A stretch of DNA of 64,000 bases, from positions 168,447-232,446 of the forward strand of contig JWIT01000006.1 in NCBI GenBank assembly GCA_000949895.1, read 5' to 3'. This stretch comes from Agrobacterium arsenijevicii (GTDB taxonomy: Bacteria > Pseudomonadota > Alphaproteobacteria > Rhizobiales > Rhizobiaceae). Under the pieces are notes generated by a model, which worked only from the letters and a program-made list of their open reading frames with translations, was not told the origin of the DNA and made no database searches. This document shows, piece after piece, positions 27,087 through 36,592 of the stretch; position 1 is the stretch's first letter, and each line of letters starts with the position of its first letter. The position numbers and the translations under genes were made by a program.

Positions 27087-27611
27087 TCAGTTCGAGGGGC
27101 GGGCCGTCCAGGCCGGAACCAGTTCCGCATTCAGGCGGCGCGGCTTTTGCGCATGGACGAGCTGCGTCAGGCCCATGCCGGATTTCGCAATCGCCACCGC
27201 ATGTTTCTTCGGCATCAGATAACCGCATTCCAGCGGCGGCTGGCGACGCACTATCCGGCTGAAAAACGGCCGCTTGTGGTAACGGGACGGCGAGAACCGC
27301 GCAGGCTCCGCACACACCGTCACATATTCGAGAATCTCCTCGATCCAGCCACTCTGCGGACGGGCACCCGGCTCGACCAGCAGGATCCAATGCCCGCGCA
27401 CTGAACGCATGACATCCTCAATATCCCATTGCTCATAAAAACGGCAGCCGGCAGCATCGGCGACGCGCGACGATCCATCGCGCGAACCGTGATCGAGGAT
27501 CACCACGTCGCTTACCAGCCCTTCCACGGCCCCGGTTACAAGCGCAGACAGCGTATGCGCCAGTTCCGGTTCCTGATCCCGGCATTCCATTATGACTGTC
27601 AACATATGCAT
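27087..27611 (-). CDS. Short glycosyltransferase family 2-like protein
   Basis: 174 residues with a GT-A-like beginning (LTVIMECRDQEPELAHTLSALV, then VVILDHGSRDGSSRVADAAG). It is much shorter than functional GT2 enzymes, and the DXD metal motif is not clear. A GHWILLVEPGARPQSGWIEEIL stretch fits the third strand region. It may be a minimal or non-catalytic family member conserved in rhizobia. ATG 27611 or 27605 are both possible; neither has a strong ribosome site. It is convergent with the flavoprotein gene. Confidence 0.7.
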   Translation of the reverse strand: MHMLTVIMECRDQEPELAHTLSALVTGAVEGLVSDVVILDHGSRDGSSRVADAAGCRFYEQWDIEDVMRSVRGHWILLVEPGARPQSGWIEEILEYVTVCAEPARFSPSRYHKRPFFSRIVRRQPPLECGYLMPKKHAVAIAKSGMGLTQLVHAQKPRRLNAELVPAWTARPSN

Positions 27612-27893
27612 AGCTCTAACGCATCGCACAATAAATTGCCACTCCGCTCATCGCGAGAAAATCCGCGATGGTCCGTACCCGGCGACGCCTCCCTTTCAGG
27701 CTGGATTGAGACAAACCGCACGTCAGTCGCTGATGGGACAGATATCGATTTTGCAATTTTGTTCTTGTATTGTTCTCATTTGTGCGGTAAGAATTTAATC
27801 ATTCGAGAGGGCGATGAAACGCCGGTTCGAACGGAAACGGTTTAGGGCGTTGGACGTGCCTTGAGAGGCGCGCGACACCCTGGGAGCATCCAG

Positions 27894-29051
27894 ATGAGAG
27901 ACCATACGCTTTCGGGGCAGGCTGCCTTCCAGCCGAGCCATACGCCTGACATTGCCAATGCGCTGGCCGATGCATCGGGCCTGCGCATCGAGATCGACCG
28001 TCGCCGCGGACGTGGTGCCGGGATTAATCCGGGCGGCCGCTTCGAGGCGCTGCAGCGGGAGGTGTTCGATGATGGTTGGCAGACGCTCGAGGAGCTGCCA
28101 GAGTTCCGCACCGAAGTGCAGGTGGAAAAGCCGCGCAGCATCATCACCAGCAACGAATCGCCCGACATTCCTTTCGATCGTTCCATCAATCCCTATCGCG
28201 GCTGCGAGCATGGTTGCATCTACTGCTTCGCCCGCCCCACCCACAGCTATATGGGGCTTTCGGCGGGGCTGGATTTCGAGGCGAAGCTGTTTGCCAAGCC
28301 GGATGCGGCCAAGCTGCTGGAGAGAGAGCTGGCGAAGCCGGGCTACAAGCCGCGTGTGATCGCCATCGGCACCAATACCGATCCCTATCAACCCATCGAG
28401 CGTGAGTGGCGCATCATGCGGCAGATACTGGAAGTGCTGGCGAAGGCCGACCACCCCGTCGCCATCGTCACCAAATCGGCCCTGATCAGACGCGATATCG
28501 ACATTCTGGCACCGATGGCCAGGAAGGGGCTCGCCAAGGTGGGTATTTCCGTGACGACGCTGGATCGCAAGCTGGCGCGCAGCATGGAACCGCGTGCCGC
28601 CACTCCCGACAAGCGGCTGGAAGCCATCAAGACGCTAACGGAGGCCGGCATTCCCGTGGCGGTGATGATGGCGCCCGTCATTCCGGCGCTCAACGATCAT
28701 GAGATCGAACGGGTGTTGGAAGCCGGTAAGGCCGCCGGTGCCAGCGAAGCCTCCTATGTGCTGCTGCGTCTGCCACTGGAGGTCAGCCCCCTCTTCCGCG
28801 ACTGGCTGCTGCGCAATTACCCGGACCGCTACCGGCATGTCATGTCGCTGGTTCGCTCCATGCGCGACGGCAAGGATTATGATGCGGAATTCGGAAAACG
28901 CATGAAAGGCGCCGGTCCCTATGCCTGGCAGATCGGCCGGCGTTTCGAAATGGCGACAAAACGGCTTGGCCTCATCCGCCGCGGCATTCACCTGCGCGAC
29001 GACCTCTTCGTGCCACCGGGCGGTACAGGAGTGCAATTGTCACTGCTTTGA
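27894..29051 (+). CDS. PA0069 family radical SAM protein
   Basis: 385 residues. The SAM-cluster motif CxxxCxxC is in YRGCEHGCIYCFARPTH, in the third visible block after a 75-residue N-terminal region. Supporting stretches are AIGTNTDPYQPIE, VAIVTKSALIRRDIDIL and VAVMMAPVIPALNDHEIE. The family is widespread and functionally uncharacterised; Rv2578c-type relatives are called DNA repair photolyase-like (SplB-like). Start ATG 27894 is preceded by GGGAG about 8 bases upstream; a TTG at 27861 would add 11 residues. It stands alone. Confidence 0.88.
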   Translation: MRDHTLSGQAAFQPSHTPDIANALADASGLRIEIDRRRGRGAGINPGGRFEALQREVFDDGWQTLEELPEFRTEVQVEKPRSIITSNESPDIPFDRSINPYRGCEHGCIYCFARPTHSYMGLSAGLDFEAKLFAKPDAAKLLERELAKPGYKPRVIAIGTNTDPYQPIEREWRIMRQILEVLAKADHPVAIVTKSALIRRDIDILAPMARKGLAKVGISVTTLDRKLARSMEPRAATPDKRLEAIKTLTEAGIPVAVMMAPVIPALNDHEIERVLEAGKAAGASEASYVLLRLPLEVSPLFRDWLLRNYPDRYRHVMSLVRSMRDGKDYDAEFGKRMKGAGPYAWQIGRRFEMATKRLGLIRRGIHLRDDLFVPPGGTGVQLSLL

Positions 29052-29054
29052 AAA

Positions 29055-29363
29055 TTACCCCGCTTGTTGGATCGAAGACGCAGCGCTGTGCGCGCGGCCG
29101 ATAACCGGCGGTGCTACCCATAAAGAGTGACGGCCCTGCCCTTTGACAGGGCCGCACTCTTGACGAAATGCCCGGCGGGTTTTCCCTGGCCCGCCGGACA
29201 TTCCCCCCCGGATCCCGCCGCCTCGCGTGCGATCGTTTTTCCTCCGCCGCCCCGTTGGAGGATCAAAGGTCATGACGACCTAAGGGGCACGGTCGGCCAC
29301 GCCCCTTGACCGGCTGGCCGCGCCCGTCATCGCCCGCTTCCGGGGGCTTGCAGGAGATCGGGT
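29055..29363. other. Hairpin-rich intergenic region upstream of rnhB
   Basis: No credible gene. Two long inverted repeats stand out: 29123-29138 with 29147-29161 (about 15 paired bases, one bulged A) and 29172-29179 with 29190-29197 (CCGGCGGG / CCCGCCGG, perfect). Smaller ones follow: CCTCC...GGAGG near 29247, AAGGTC...GACCT around 29268, and GGGGC...GCCCC near 29284. The first may terminate the radical SAM gene but has no T tract. The clustering could mark a structured RNA or a repeat element. Confidence 0.45.
29123..29161 (+). terminator. Possible terminator of the radical SAM gene
   Basis: Inverted repeat with arms AAGAGTGaCGGCCCTG and its complement (one bulge), loop of eight bases, about 70 bases after the stop. 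Only a TT follows the stem, so rho-independent function is uncertain. Confidence 0.4.
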
Positions 29364-30038
29364 GTGTGTGCGAGTTTCAGCCGCATGAAACGCAGCACGG
29401 CACCCGATTCTCCTGCTCTCTTTGATCTTGCCGATACCGGACCGGATTTCTCCTTCGAGCTCGAAGCGAGAAAGAAGGGCCTCTGGCCCGTGGCCGGCAC
29501 GGATGAGGCAGGCCGTGGCCCCTTGGCCGGGCCGGTGGTCGCGGCGGCGGTCATTCTCGATCCCGACAATATTCCTGATGGCCTCGACGATTCCAAGAAG
29601 CTGACCAAGCTAAAACGGGAACGCCTGTTCCTGCAGATTATGGAAACATCGATCGTTTCCGTCGCCTCCTCCGGCCCCGGCCTGATCGACACCATGAATA
29701 TTCTACGCGCCAGCCTCGACGCCATGCGCCGCGCCGTGCTTGGTCTCGAAACCTCCCCCGCCCTCGTGCTGGCCGACGGCCGCGACAAGCCACCGGGTAT
29801 CACCTGCGAAGCCAAGGCCGTCATCAAGGGCGATTCCCGCTCTCTCTCCATCGCCGCCGCCTCGATCATCGCCAAAGTGACCCGCGACCGGATGATGGAA
29901 CGGGCCGGCGTTGTGCATTCGTCCTATGGTTTCGAAGGCCATGCCGGTTACGGCACGCCCGCCCACCTTCGCGCCATCGAAAGCCACGGCCCCTGCCCGC
30001 TGCACCGCATGAGCTTCCGACCGCTGAAGCAGGAGTGA
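29364..30038 (+). CDS. rnhB: Ribonuclease HII
   Basis: Cleaves RNA in RNA-DNA hybrids and removes single ribonucleotides from DNA. 224 residues. Catalytic residues: Asp-Glu in [14 protein letters not shown], Asp in LADGRD, and a last Asp in [23 protein letters not shown] and [14 protein letters not shown] also fit. The start is taken as GTG 29364 because AGGAG at 29352-29356 is seven bases upstream; ATG 29385 lacks one and would remove seven residues. Family lengths are about 200-230. Confidence 0.94.
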   Translation: MCASFSRMKRSTAPDSPALFDLADTGPDFSFELEARKKGLWPVAGTDEAGRGPLAGPVVAAAVILDPDNIPDGLDDSKKLTKLKRERLFLQIMETSIVSVASSGPGLIDTMNILRASLDAMRRAVLGLETSPALVLADGRDKPPGITCEAKAVIKGDSRSLSIAAASIIAKVTRDRMMERAGVVHSSYGFEGHAGYGTPAHLRAIESHGPCPLHRMSFRPLKQE

Positions 30039-30183
30039 TCGCGGCGGGGTAATGGAGGTTCGGCCATAACCGCCCCTGCCAGCCCTTTTCCGTACATGAG
30101 CGAACGAAAGATCAGTTGACGAATACATCACACTTACGATGTTCTTCCGCTCATTGTGTCGGAAGTTGCTGGAGGTTGTGATC

Positions 30184-30687
30184 ATGCTGGAAACCGAACG
30201 ATTGATCCTGCGTCCATCACGCAAGGCAGACATTCCAGAGCTGTTTGAATTCCTTGGAGACCCCACGGCAATGCAGCATACCCACAGTGATAAAACGCTG
30301 CGGGAGTGCCAGCGACGGGTATTGGTCCACGAGTGGCGAAGACGTCGTGATGGTTGTGCACCTTGGGTGGTGGTGCGTCGTGAAGACGGCCGCATCATAG
30401 GATGGGGCGGCTTATACGAAGACCCTTTCGATCCAGGCTGGGATTTCGAAATAGGATATTACTTTCGACCCGAGGTATGGGGAAAGGGTTATGCGTCTGA
30501 GCTTGTTCGCGCAGCATTAGGTTTTTCGGATCATCAGCTCAAGCTCCCGGAAGTCTGGGCGATGGCACATCCAGATAACGGTGGCTCAAGGAGAGTTCTA
30601 GAGAAGGCCGGTTTTGTGTTGACCCGCCATCTTCCTGATCGAAACCGCTTGTTGTTTCGCAGGTCACGTCCCGTCGAATTACGATGA
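30184..30687 (+). CDS. GNAT family N-acetyltransferase (RimJ/RimL-like)
   Basis: 167 residues. Starts with the usual METERLILRP-type N-terminus (MLETERLILRPSRKAD). The acetyl-CoA loop is in PEVWGKGYASELVRAAL, with NGGSRRVLEKAGFVL near the C-terminus, as in ribosomal-protein or antibiotic acetyltransferases. GGAGG at 30171-30175 is eight bases before ATG 30184. It is the first of three genes (30.2-32.2 kb) that look accessory between rnhB and the atp operon. Acceptor substrate unknown. Confidence 0.85.
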   Translation: MLETERLILRPSRKADIPELFEFLGDPTAMQHTHSDKTLRECQRRVLVHEWRRRRDGCAPWVVVRREDGRIIGWGGLYEDPFDPGWDFEIGYYFRPEVWGKGYASELVRAALGFSDHQLKLPEVWAMAHPDNGGSRRVLEKAGFVLTRHLPDRNRLLFRRSRPVELR

Positions 30688-30756
30688 TTGCAATTGGCCC
30701 CAAAGCGGTCATTGCAGCGCTGATCTGGACACGCCCGAGATGCGTGTCGCCTCGCA

Positions 30757-31179
30757 TCAGTTGATGATTTCGCCTCGTTCGTCCGAGCGCAGTGCGCTCA
30801 GTCGTTCTTTCCACACCCGTAGTGCTTCGGGCGTCAATCTGGTCCAATGCGTGATTTCGCCAATGACCTTGAGCGGGGCGCTGCTGCGATACGACCGGGT
30901 GGGGTTGCCGGGAAATTTCCTGTCGGTCACGTTCGGGTCGTTCTCGAATGTCCCGGTCGGCTCCACGACGTAAACACGCGGGACTGCGTCGCCTTCGGCG
31001 AGTTCGGCCGCGATTTCAGCGGCAAGCCCGGCGCCGTCCACAATGGCAGTGAAGTAGATGTGGTTCATCACCACTTCAGGACGATAGTTCGACCGGTATC
31101 CTGCGGTGAGGAAATCACCCGCACGCAAATCCGCGATCGTGCCGTGAAAGAAGGGTCCCTCGTCCAACACTTCGGTCAT
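30757..31179 (-). CDS. arr: NAD+-rifampin ADP-ribosyltransferase (Arr)
   Basis: 140 residues, the usual Arr length. Hallmarks: GPFFHGTIADLRAGDF near the start, SNYRPE, HIYFTAIVD, VYVVEPTGTFENDPN and FPGNPTRSYRS. Arr transfers ADP-ribose from NAD+ to a hydroxyl on the ansa bridge of rifamycins and so inactivates them. The start is ATG 31179 with GAGGA eight bases upstream; in-frame ATGs at 31188 and 31194 are less well served. Whether it confers resistance at natural expression is not shown by sequence. Chromosomal Arr homologues are common in environmental bacteria. Confidence 0.9.
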   Translation of the reverse strand: MTEVLDEGPFFHGTIADLRAGDFLTAGYRSNYRPEVVMNHIYFTAIVDGAGLAAEIAAELAEGDAVPRVYVVEPTGTFENDPNVTDRKFPGNPTRSYRSSAPLKVIGEITHWTRLTPEALRVWKERLSALRSDERGEIIN

Positions 31180-31312
31180 CGTGATCATCCTCATCTTGCG
31201 AGTTGGCTTGCAGTCATCGAACTAAGCGGCGCCAACGTCCGCGATGGGTGCCTAGAGCAGAAAATCATGAACGCGTAAAGGCATGTCCGCTATTGGTGCG
31301 ATCTGGCCGAGC

Positions 31313-32155
31313 TTAAAGCAGTGTAGCTATCGTTTGCCAAGCCATCTGCCCAAGCCTCGCATCGGCTTCATCACTACCTCCGTGCGCATGGAGCGCTGAT
31401 CTCGGTGTCGTCTCACCTGGAAAGAGAACGCGATGCCCGGCGTCTTGATCAAATATGAGCGAGGCCGATTTATTATGTTCCTGCCGAATTTCAACGAGGT
31501 GCTGCGCAAAAATATCTGAAGGCCACAAAGCGTCGTCACCGCCGGCGATAAGGACTAAGTCAGCAGCTGCATTCTCGATTGGAATACGTGCCTGTCTTGC
31601 AGCGCCAGCGTTGTCGGTGAGGCATTTTTCAAAAAACGATCGATAAGAGACGAGGGCATTTCGATATACTTTGTGCCAGTCAAGAACAGCGGGAACAAAA
31701 TCTAGCGGTTGGCCGCAGAACGACCACGAGGAACGTTCAGGCCAGGCGATACCATCGATGCCTGCGCCAATATTTCCCCAAACCACCGAACTTGGATTTA
31801 TTGCGACAACCGCATTTATACGTTGGTCAATAGTAGATGCGAGAAGAGCCGCTTCCGCTCCTTTAGAGGTTCCGACAAAGACTATACGTTCACATCCTCT
31901 GGATATCAGAAAGTCAGTTGCATTAATGAAAGTCTCGATCGGGACTTCGCATATTCCTGACGATTGAGCGGCTCCACCAAACCATTGCAAAGCCAACGAT
32001 CGCGCTCCAGCTTGCGCAAACAATCCGGCGCGGACGGCGTCAACCCGTCCACTGGAGCCGCTAAGAACAACCACGCCCGTCTTGCTCGATTTGAGACCTG
32101 CGACAAATGTGCCTTGGATCTTGCCTCGTAACTGTTCGAATTCGTACGCAACCAT
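31313..32155 (-). CDS. BAAT C-terminal domain alpha/beta hydrolase
   Basis: 280 residues, no signal peptide. The nucleophile elbow is GTSKGAEAAL (G-T-S-K-G) near residue 95. An Asp in GGDDALWPSD and a His in DAGHRVLF complete a plausible catalytic triad. The pattern matches the acyl-CoA thioesterase/acyltransferase BAAT C-terminal domain. In bacteria this is often linked to acyl or peptide conjugates, so the substrate is open. Its DNA is visibly richer in A+T than its neighbours, suggesting acquisition. It starts at ATG 32155 with AAGG immediately upstream. Confidence 0.8.
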   Translation of the reverse strand: MVAYEFEQLRGKIQGTFVAGLKSSKTGVVVLSGSSGRVDAVRAGLFAQAGARSLALQWFGGAAQSSGICEVPIETFINATDFLISRGCERIVFVGTSKGAEAALLASTIDQRINAVVAINPSSVVWGNIGAGIDGIAWPERSSWSFCGQPLDFVPAVLDWHKVYRNALVSYRSFFEKCLTDNAGAARQARIPIENAAADLVLIAGGDDALWPSDIFAQHLVEIRQEHNKSASLIFDQDAGHRVLFPGETTPRSALHAHGGSDEADARLGQMAWQTIATLL

Positions 32156-32334
32156 CCTTCAACCCTGACCGAGAAAGTACGGCTTCACATCACGACGTAC
32201 ATTGGGAAAGGTGTCAATGTCGGTTACAGGCGGAAAGCGCGACCAAATATCCGCCATTGAGAACGTCAAAGCCAAAGAGGCGCCAATCCCCTCCCCGATG
32301 GGGCCTCTCCATCCAGCCTCACCAACGCAAACAA

Positions 32335-32367
32335 AAAACCCCTCACGGCGGGAGCCGGAGGGGTTTT
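32335..32367 (-). terminator. Rho-independent terminator of the atp F0 operon
   Basis: Arms AAAACCCCTC (32335-32344) and GAGGGGTTTT (32358-32367), with an inner CGGC/GCCG pair. On the minus strand the stem is followed by a run of T. It lies 19 bases past the atpF stop. Confidence 0.88.
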
Positions 32368-32385
32368 GAATGGTCCGAGATGAAC

Positions 32386-32871
32386 TTAGTTCAGCTTTGA
32401 CTTCACTTCGCCGATGGTGTTGGCGAAAAGTTTGGCTTTTGCGGCAGCGGTGGTTTTTTCGGCAATGAGCTTCTCGGAAGCGGCAATGGCGATATCCACA
32501 GCGGCGGCGCGAACGGCGCCGATGGCGTCTTCTTCGGCCTGCTTGATCTTCTGTTCCGACAGGGCCGTGCGGCGGGCGACGAATTCTTCCGTCTTCTGCT
32601 TGGCTTCGGCCGTAAAGGCGGCGGCTTCACGCTCGGCGGCCGCGAGGATGCCTGCGGCTTCCGCTTCGGCTTCCTTGCGCTTGCGCTGGTATTCGGCCAG
32701 CAGATGCTGGGCCTCTTCACGCAGGCGCTTGGCTTCGGCCAGCTCGTCCTGAATGTTCTGCGCGCGCTCGTCCAGAGACTTGGAGAGCATGCCCGGAACC
32801 TTGAGATAAGCGATCAGGACGAAGAAAAGGACAAGACCGACGAGAGCGAAAAATGATGCATCAAACGCCAT
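32386..32871 (-). CDS. atpF: F0 ATP synthase subunit b
   Basis: 161 residues. One N-terminal TM helix (about 5-25, FFALVGLVLFFVLIAYLKVPGML) followed by a long charged coiled coil rich in Ala, Glu and Lys. It forms half of the peripheral stalk with b' in alphaproteobacteria. It is the last gene of the minus-strand order atpI-B-E-b'-b. One base separates it from the b' gene. The F1 genes are not in this window, as usual in this group. Confidence 0.95.
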   Translation of the reverse strand: MAFDASFFALVGLVLFFVLIAYLKVPGMLSKSLDERAQNIQDELAEAKRLREEAQHLLAEYQRKRKEAEAEAAGILAAAEREAAAFTAEAKQKTEEFVARRTALSEQKIKQAEEDAIGAVRAAAVDIAIAASEKLIAEKTTAAAKAKLFANTIGEVKSKLN

Positions 32872-32872
32872 A

Positions 32873-33514
32873 TCAGGCTCCCTTCACGTCAGAAGCGGCA
32901 GCAATGGCGGCCTTGACGTCGGTGTCCTTGACCTTGGCGCCAACCAGCTGGTCGACGATCGCGGTCGCGGTTTCCTCGGCAATAGCGCCGACATCGGCAA
33001 ATGCCTGATCTCTGACGCCCGCAATGCGCTTTTCGGCGGCGGCGAGCTTTTCAGCAAGTCCGGCCTCGATTGCGACGCGGTCGGCATCGGCCTTCGCCTT
33101 GGCGGCGTCACGTGCCGCGGAGCCGATCGAGCTTGCCTTGGCGCGGGCTGCCGCGAGTTCTTTTTCATAGGTTTCGACGGCTACGTCGGCTTCGTTTTTC
33201 AGCCGCGCCGCTTCATCGAGATCCTGTGCAATGCGCCCATGACGGTTTTCGAGAATGCCGCCGACGCGAGGAACGATGACCTTCTGCATGAGCAAGTAGA
33301 AAAGGCCGAACGTGATCGCCAGCCACAGAAGCTGCGATGCATAAGTAGTGTGGTCAAACGGCGGGAATACGCCGGAAGCACCGTGTTCGGCGCCGTGCGC
33401 TACACCGGTTTCCGTGTGCGTGGCTTCCGGTTGCGGCTGGCCGACGACCGGAGTTTCCGTATGCGTTTCACCTACGGTCGGTGCTGACTGGGCATAAGCC
33501 TCGGTCACGAACAT
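32873..33514 (-). CDS. atpG: F0 ATP synthase subunit b'
   Basis: 213 residues. An N-terminal extension of about 55 residues ([14 protein letters not shown], Thr/His/Glu-rich) precedes the TM helix [22 protein letters not shown] and a coiled coil. This long hydrophilic start is typical of rhizobial b'. ATG 33514 with GGAGG five bases upstream is preferred to GTG 33520. It is the paralogue of b and pairs with it in the stalk. Name atpG follows rhizobial usage; atpX or atpF2 are used elsewhere. Confidence 0.92.
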   Translation of the reverse strand: MFVTEAYAQSAPTVGETHTETPVVGQPQPEATHTETGVAHGAEHGASGVFPPFDHTTYASQLLWLAITFGLFYLLMQKVIVPRVGGILENRHGRIAQDLDEAARLKNEADVAVETYEKELAAARAKASSIGSAARDAAKAKADADRVAIEAGLAEKLAAAEKRIAGVRDQAFADVGAIAEETATAIVDQLVGAKVKDTDVKAAIAAASDVKGA

Positions 33515-33595
33515 GCTCACCTCCAGGGGGACTGCAAATGCGAAGGATCACGGCACGCCATTAGCGCGAGCCGTGATCCAGAACCTGAGCTGTTA

Positions 33596-33823
33596 TTAGA
33601 CAGCGAACAGGAGAAGAAGAGCTACGAGCAGCGAGAAGATGCCCAGAGCTTCCGTAACGGCGAAGCCGAATACCAGACGGCCGAACTGGCTGTCGGCAGC
33701 AGAGGGGTTGCGCAGTGCGCCGGAGAGGTAATCACCGAAGATACGGCCGAGTGCGAGGGACGTACCAGCCATGCCGAGGCATGCGAGACCTGCGCCGATG
33801 TACTTTGCTGCTTCCGCTTCCAT
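33596..33823 (-). CDS. atpE: F0 ATP synthase subunit c
   Basis: 75-residue hairpin of two TM helices forming the rotor ring. The polar loop RIFGDYLSGALRNPSA lies between helices. The proton-carrying carboxylate is a Glu in the second helix (VFGFAVTEALGIFSLLVALLL). N-terminus MEAEAAKYIGAGLACLGM is typical of the alphaproteobacterial subunit. It lies between the a and b' genes. Confidence 0.96.
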   Translation of the reverse strand: MEAEAAKYIGAGLACLGMAGTSLALGRIFGDYLSGALRNPSAADSQFGRLVFGFAVTEALGIFSLLVALLLLFAV

Positions 33824-33896
33824 GTGAGACTCCTTGAGATATAGGTTGTTGCGGCTATTTTTTGGCGCCCGTTGCCGGGGCCAGCGACTTTACTTC

Positions 33897-34646
33897 TCAG
33901 TGACCACCATGCACGGCATCGTTCAGGTACATGCAAGTCAGTACCGCGAACACATAAGCCTGCAGGAAGGCAACGAGAAATTCGAGAGCGGTCATAGCGA
34001 CCGTCATGAGCAGAGGCAGGACAGCGCCGCCGACACCGAGAGCGCCGAGAGCGCTCATCGAGGCAACAAAGCCTGCGAAAACCTTGAGTGTGATGTGGCC
34101 GGCCAGCATGTTCGCGAAAAGACGAACGGAGAGGCTGATCGGACGCGACAGGAACGAAATCATTTCAATGGCCGACACCAGAGGCAAAAGCGCCTTGGGC
34201 ACACCCGTCGGGGCGAAGATGCCGAAGAAATGCAGACCGTGCTTGTAGAAACCGTAAACGACGACCGTGCCGATGACGAGGCAGGCAAGCGCGAAGGTGA
34301 CGATGATCTGGCTGGTGATCGTGAAGAAATACGGGAACATGCCAAGCAGGTTGGCCGTCAGCACGAACATGAACAGCGAAAAGACGAACGGAAAGAATAC
34401 CATGCCCTTTTTGCCGGCGCCTTCGCGCAGCATGGAGGCGATGAATTCATAGGACATTTCGGCGACGGACTGCATGCGGGTCGGGATCAGACCGCGGTTC
34501 GACGTCGCGAAATAAAGGAAACCAGAAGCGGCAGCCACGGTCGCGACCATGAAAAGCGACGCATTGGTGAAGGAAAAATCGACGCCGCCAATTTCGATCG
34601 GAATGATCGGCTGCACCAAGAACTGATGGGTCGGATCGTTTGCCAC
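33897..34646 (-). CDS. atpB: F0 ATP synthase subunit a
   Basis: 249-residue membrane subunit that forms the proton half-channels. The essential Arg is in [14 protein letters not shown]. Helices occupy much of the protein from about residue 25 on. Translation begins at GTG 34646 (read MANDPTHQF). Order atpI, a, c, b', b on the minus strand is the rhizobial F0 operon. Confidence 0.96.
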   Translation of the reverse strand: MANDPTHQFLVQPIIPIEIGGVDFSFTNASLFMVATVAAASGFLYFATSNRGLIPTRMQSVAEMSYEFIASMLREGAGKKGMVFFPFVFSLFMFVLTANLLGMFPYFFTITSQIIVTFALACLVIGTVVVYGFYKHGLHFFGIFAPTGVPKALLPLVSAIEMISFLSRPISLSVRLFANMLAGHITLKVFAGFVASMSALGALGVGGAVLPLLMTVAMTALEFLVAFLQAYVFAVLTCMYLNDAVHGGH

Positions 34647-34707
34647 CGGCTGCCCTCTTTACCTGTCGCCGCGCCCGCGCGGCATCTCAACTGCAAGAAA
34701 AAACAGC

Positions 34708-35073
34708 TTAAACGCCGTCTTTTCCACCCTCGTCTTGCTTGTTGGCCTTCTCAAGCAGCGGCGGCTTTGCCACCACGCCCGCCGAGCGCAACACATTCAA
34801 TACGCCTGCGCAAAAACCGAGAAGAAGAAGAACGATCATCCCCCACGGTGTCGTGCCGACAAAATAGTCCAGAAGATAACCCAGCATAGCGCCGACCACG
34901 ATGGCCGAAATGAACTCCGATGAGAGCTTCACCGCCATCGCAAAACCTTTCCGGTTTTCCGCAGCGTTGGTCTCCGCCCTCACTTCCGCCTCATCCTCCG
35001 CCTTCACCTTTGCCAACTCTTCGGCAAGGCGCTTGCGACGCTCGTCCAGACTATCGTCACGGTTGCCAGTCAT
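34708..35073 (-). CDS. atpI: ATP synthase assembly protein AtpI
   Basis: 121 residues. A charged N-terminal helix (about 1-45) and two TM helices (ISAIVVGAMLGYLLDYFVGTTPWGMIVLLLLGFCAGVLNVLR). AtpI assists c-ring assembly and possibly Mg transport. It heads the F0 operon; 61 bases separate it from atpB. Upstream, a hairpin (35193-35199 with 35214-35220, GCTTCGC/GCGAAGC) and an A+T-rich block at 35230-35262 lie where the operon promoter should be. Confidence 0.92.
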   Translation of the reverse strand: MTGNRDDSLDERRKRLAEELAKVKAEDEAEVRAETNAAENRKGFAMAVKLSSEFISAIVVGAMLGYLLDYFVGTTPWGMIVLLLLGFCAGVLNVLRSAGVVAKPPLLEKANKQDEGGKDGV

Positions 35074-35343
35074 CTTAAAATCCCACCCAATTTCTCCGTT
35101 CCAGCCATGCCAGAACCCTTTGGAGTTGTAAACGGTGGGGGATTAAGCCTGTTCCAGCCCGCTCTGAAGTCGCGCGCAACATAGTTTTAGGGGCTTCGCT
35201 AGTCAAGGCACTGGCGAAGCTTGTTTCGACACAAATTAAACATTTAAAAACAAATACTTAACGCCAAATCGCCGTTTGATGGCGATGTTTCCCGCGGGAA
35301 TCGGCATTTTTGACACGCAAATTGCGACAAATTGGCGGTGGTA

Positions 35344-36495
35344 TCAGCTCCAACCGCCACCATAGGTACGATAAAAGACGTGCAGACCAATCCTGCCGAC
35401 CTTCTTCATCGATTTTCCCCAGGCGGGACGAACATAGACCGCATGATAATGAGTCGCCGAACCCACTTCCGTCAGCCAGATCTTGCCGGCGGTGGTGGCC
35501 ATGGCCACTTCGCGCGCCATTTTCCAATGGCGTTCGGAGTTCACGCGGTCCTTTATATTGTCGCAGGCGAAGGAAAACTGGCAGCGGTTGCGCCAGTCCT
35601 TGTTCTGGTAGACCACGCCGCAAATGGTTTTCGGGTAAGCGGGGTTGCGCACGCGGTTGAGGATGACCTGCGCCACCGCCGCCTGTCCCTTGACCGATTC
35701 ACCGCGCGCCTCGAAATAGATGCCGGATGCGAGGCATTGCTGTTCGGCTGCGGAAAATACCTCGGCTGGAAGCGGGGTCGCGGCCCAGGCGTGGTCTTCC
35801 CCGCTGATCTGCGGCACGAAACGTCCAGCCTCCGGTTTCTTGAGAATGGCGTCGAAAGGCGATTCCCGGGCGAAATCGGGTGCGGCCGGCGCGTAAGCCG
35901 TGGCGAGGATGTCCGGGGTCCTGTTGGTGACGAGTTCCGCCAGCATCGGCGAGACGCTCTTGTCCATCTTCTTTTCATCACGGCGGAAATAGAAGGAGGC
36001 GAGTTCGACGTCCTTGCCGCGTTTAGGCTTCACGAAAGCCGTTCGATCCTTGCGCTTCAGCGGCTCCATATCCAGCATGCTGGTGCGCTGCAGAACGGAA
36101 CCGGCGGTGAAGGCCTTTGGCGGCTGCATGATTTCGGTGGCGACGATGCGGCCCTTCTTGGCGGCGCGGTTGACGCGCTCGCTGTCGGGTGTCGTCTCGT
36201 CACCCTTCTTGTTGGTGACGAAGGCCACCTTGCTGCCATTTGGCAGGGTCATGCCGCTGCCATGCAGCGCCGCCTCCCCTTCCACATCATTAAAGGTGAG
36301 CGAGGCATTATGTACGGAGCCTGCCGGAGAAGCGGTCAGCACCATACGCCATTGCTCGCCGCCATTGTCCAGCCCGGCCAGCAGGGAGGCCAGATCCGCA
36401 CGCGCGGCGATGGAAGGAAAAACGAGCCAGGCGGCAAGGCCGAAGACGACGGGCGAGGTCCATGCCTGAAGGGACGCGAAGGACCGACGACGCAT
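35344..36495 (-). CDS. SleB-like cell wall hydrolase
   Basis: 383 residues. An N-terminal hydrophobic segment (about 12-30) acts as signal anchor or signal peptide. A low-complexity middle follows, then a C-terminal hydrolase domain: QQCLASGIYFEARGESVKGQAAVAQVILNRVRNPAYPKTICGVVYQ. The Glu of YFEARGE and the NRV stretch are family hallmarks. SleB-type hydrolases cleave peptidoglycan glycan bonds. ATG 36495 is preferred to a TTG at 36537. Monocistronic between atpI and kup. Confidence 0.9.
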   Translation of the reverse strand: MRRRSFASLQAWTSPVVFGLAAWLVFPSIAARADLASLLAGLDNGGEQWRMVLTASPAGSVHNASLTFNDVEGEAALHGSGMTLPNGSKVAFVTNKKGDETTPDSERVNRAAKKGRIVATEIMQPPKAFTAGSVLQRTSMLDMEPLKRKDRTAFVKPKRGKDVELASFYFRRDEKKMDKSVSPMLAELVTNRTPDILATAYAPAAPDFARESPFDAILKKPEAGRFVPQISGEDHAWAATPLPAEVFSAAEQQCLASGIYFEARGESVKGQAAVAQVILNRVRNPAYPKTICGVVYQNKDWRNRCQFSFACDNIKDRVNSERHWKMAREVAMATTAGKIWLTEVGSATHYHAVYVRPAWGKSMKKVGRIGLHVFYRTYGGGWS

Positions 36496-36592
36496 TACTC
36501 TTTTCGAACGCAAAACCAGCACTCCGAACACCAACAACCAACTTTGTTACAGGTGTTCGAGAATCTCTTATTAACCTTGATGCTTGGTTAAC

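Noticed and set aside
35230..35262. A possible second CtrA box before atpI
   Set aside because: TTAA sequences are spaced four or ten bases apart and not seven; the region is simply A+T rich.
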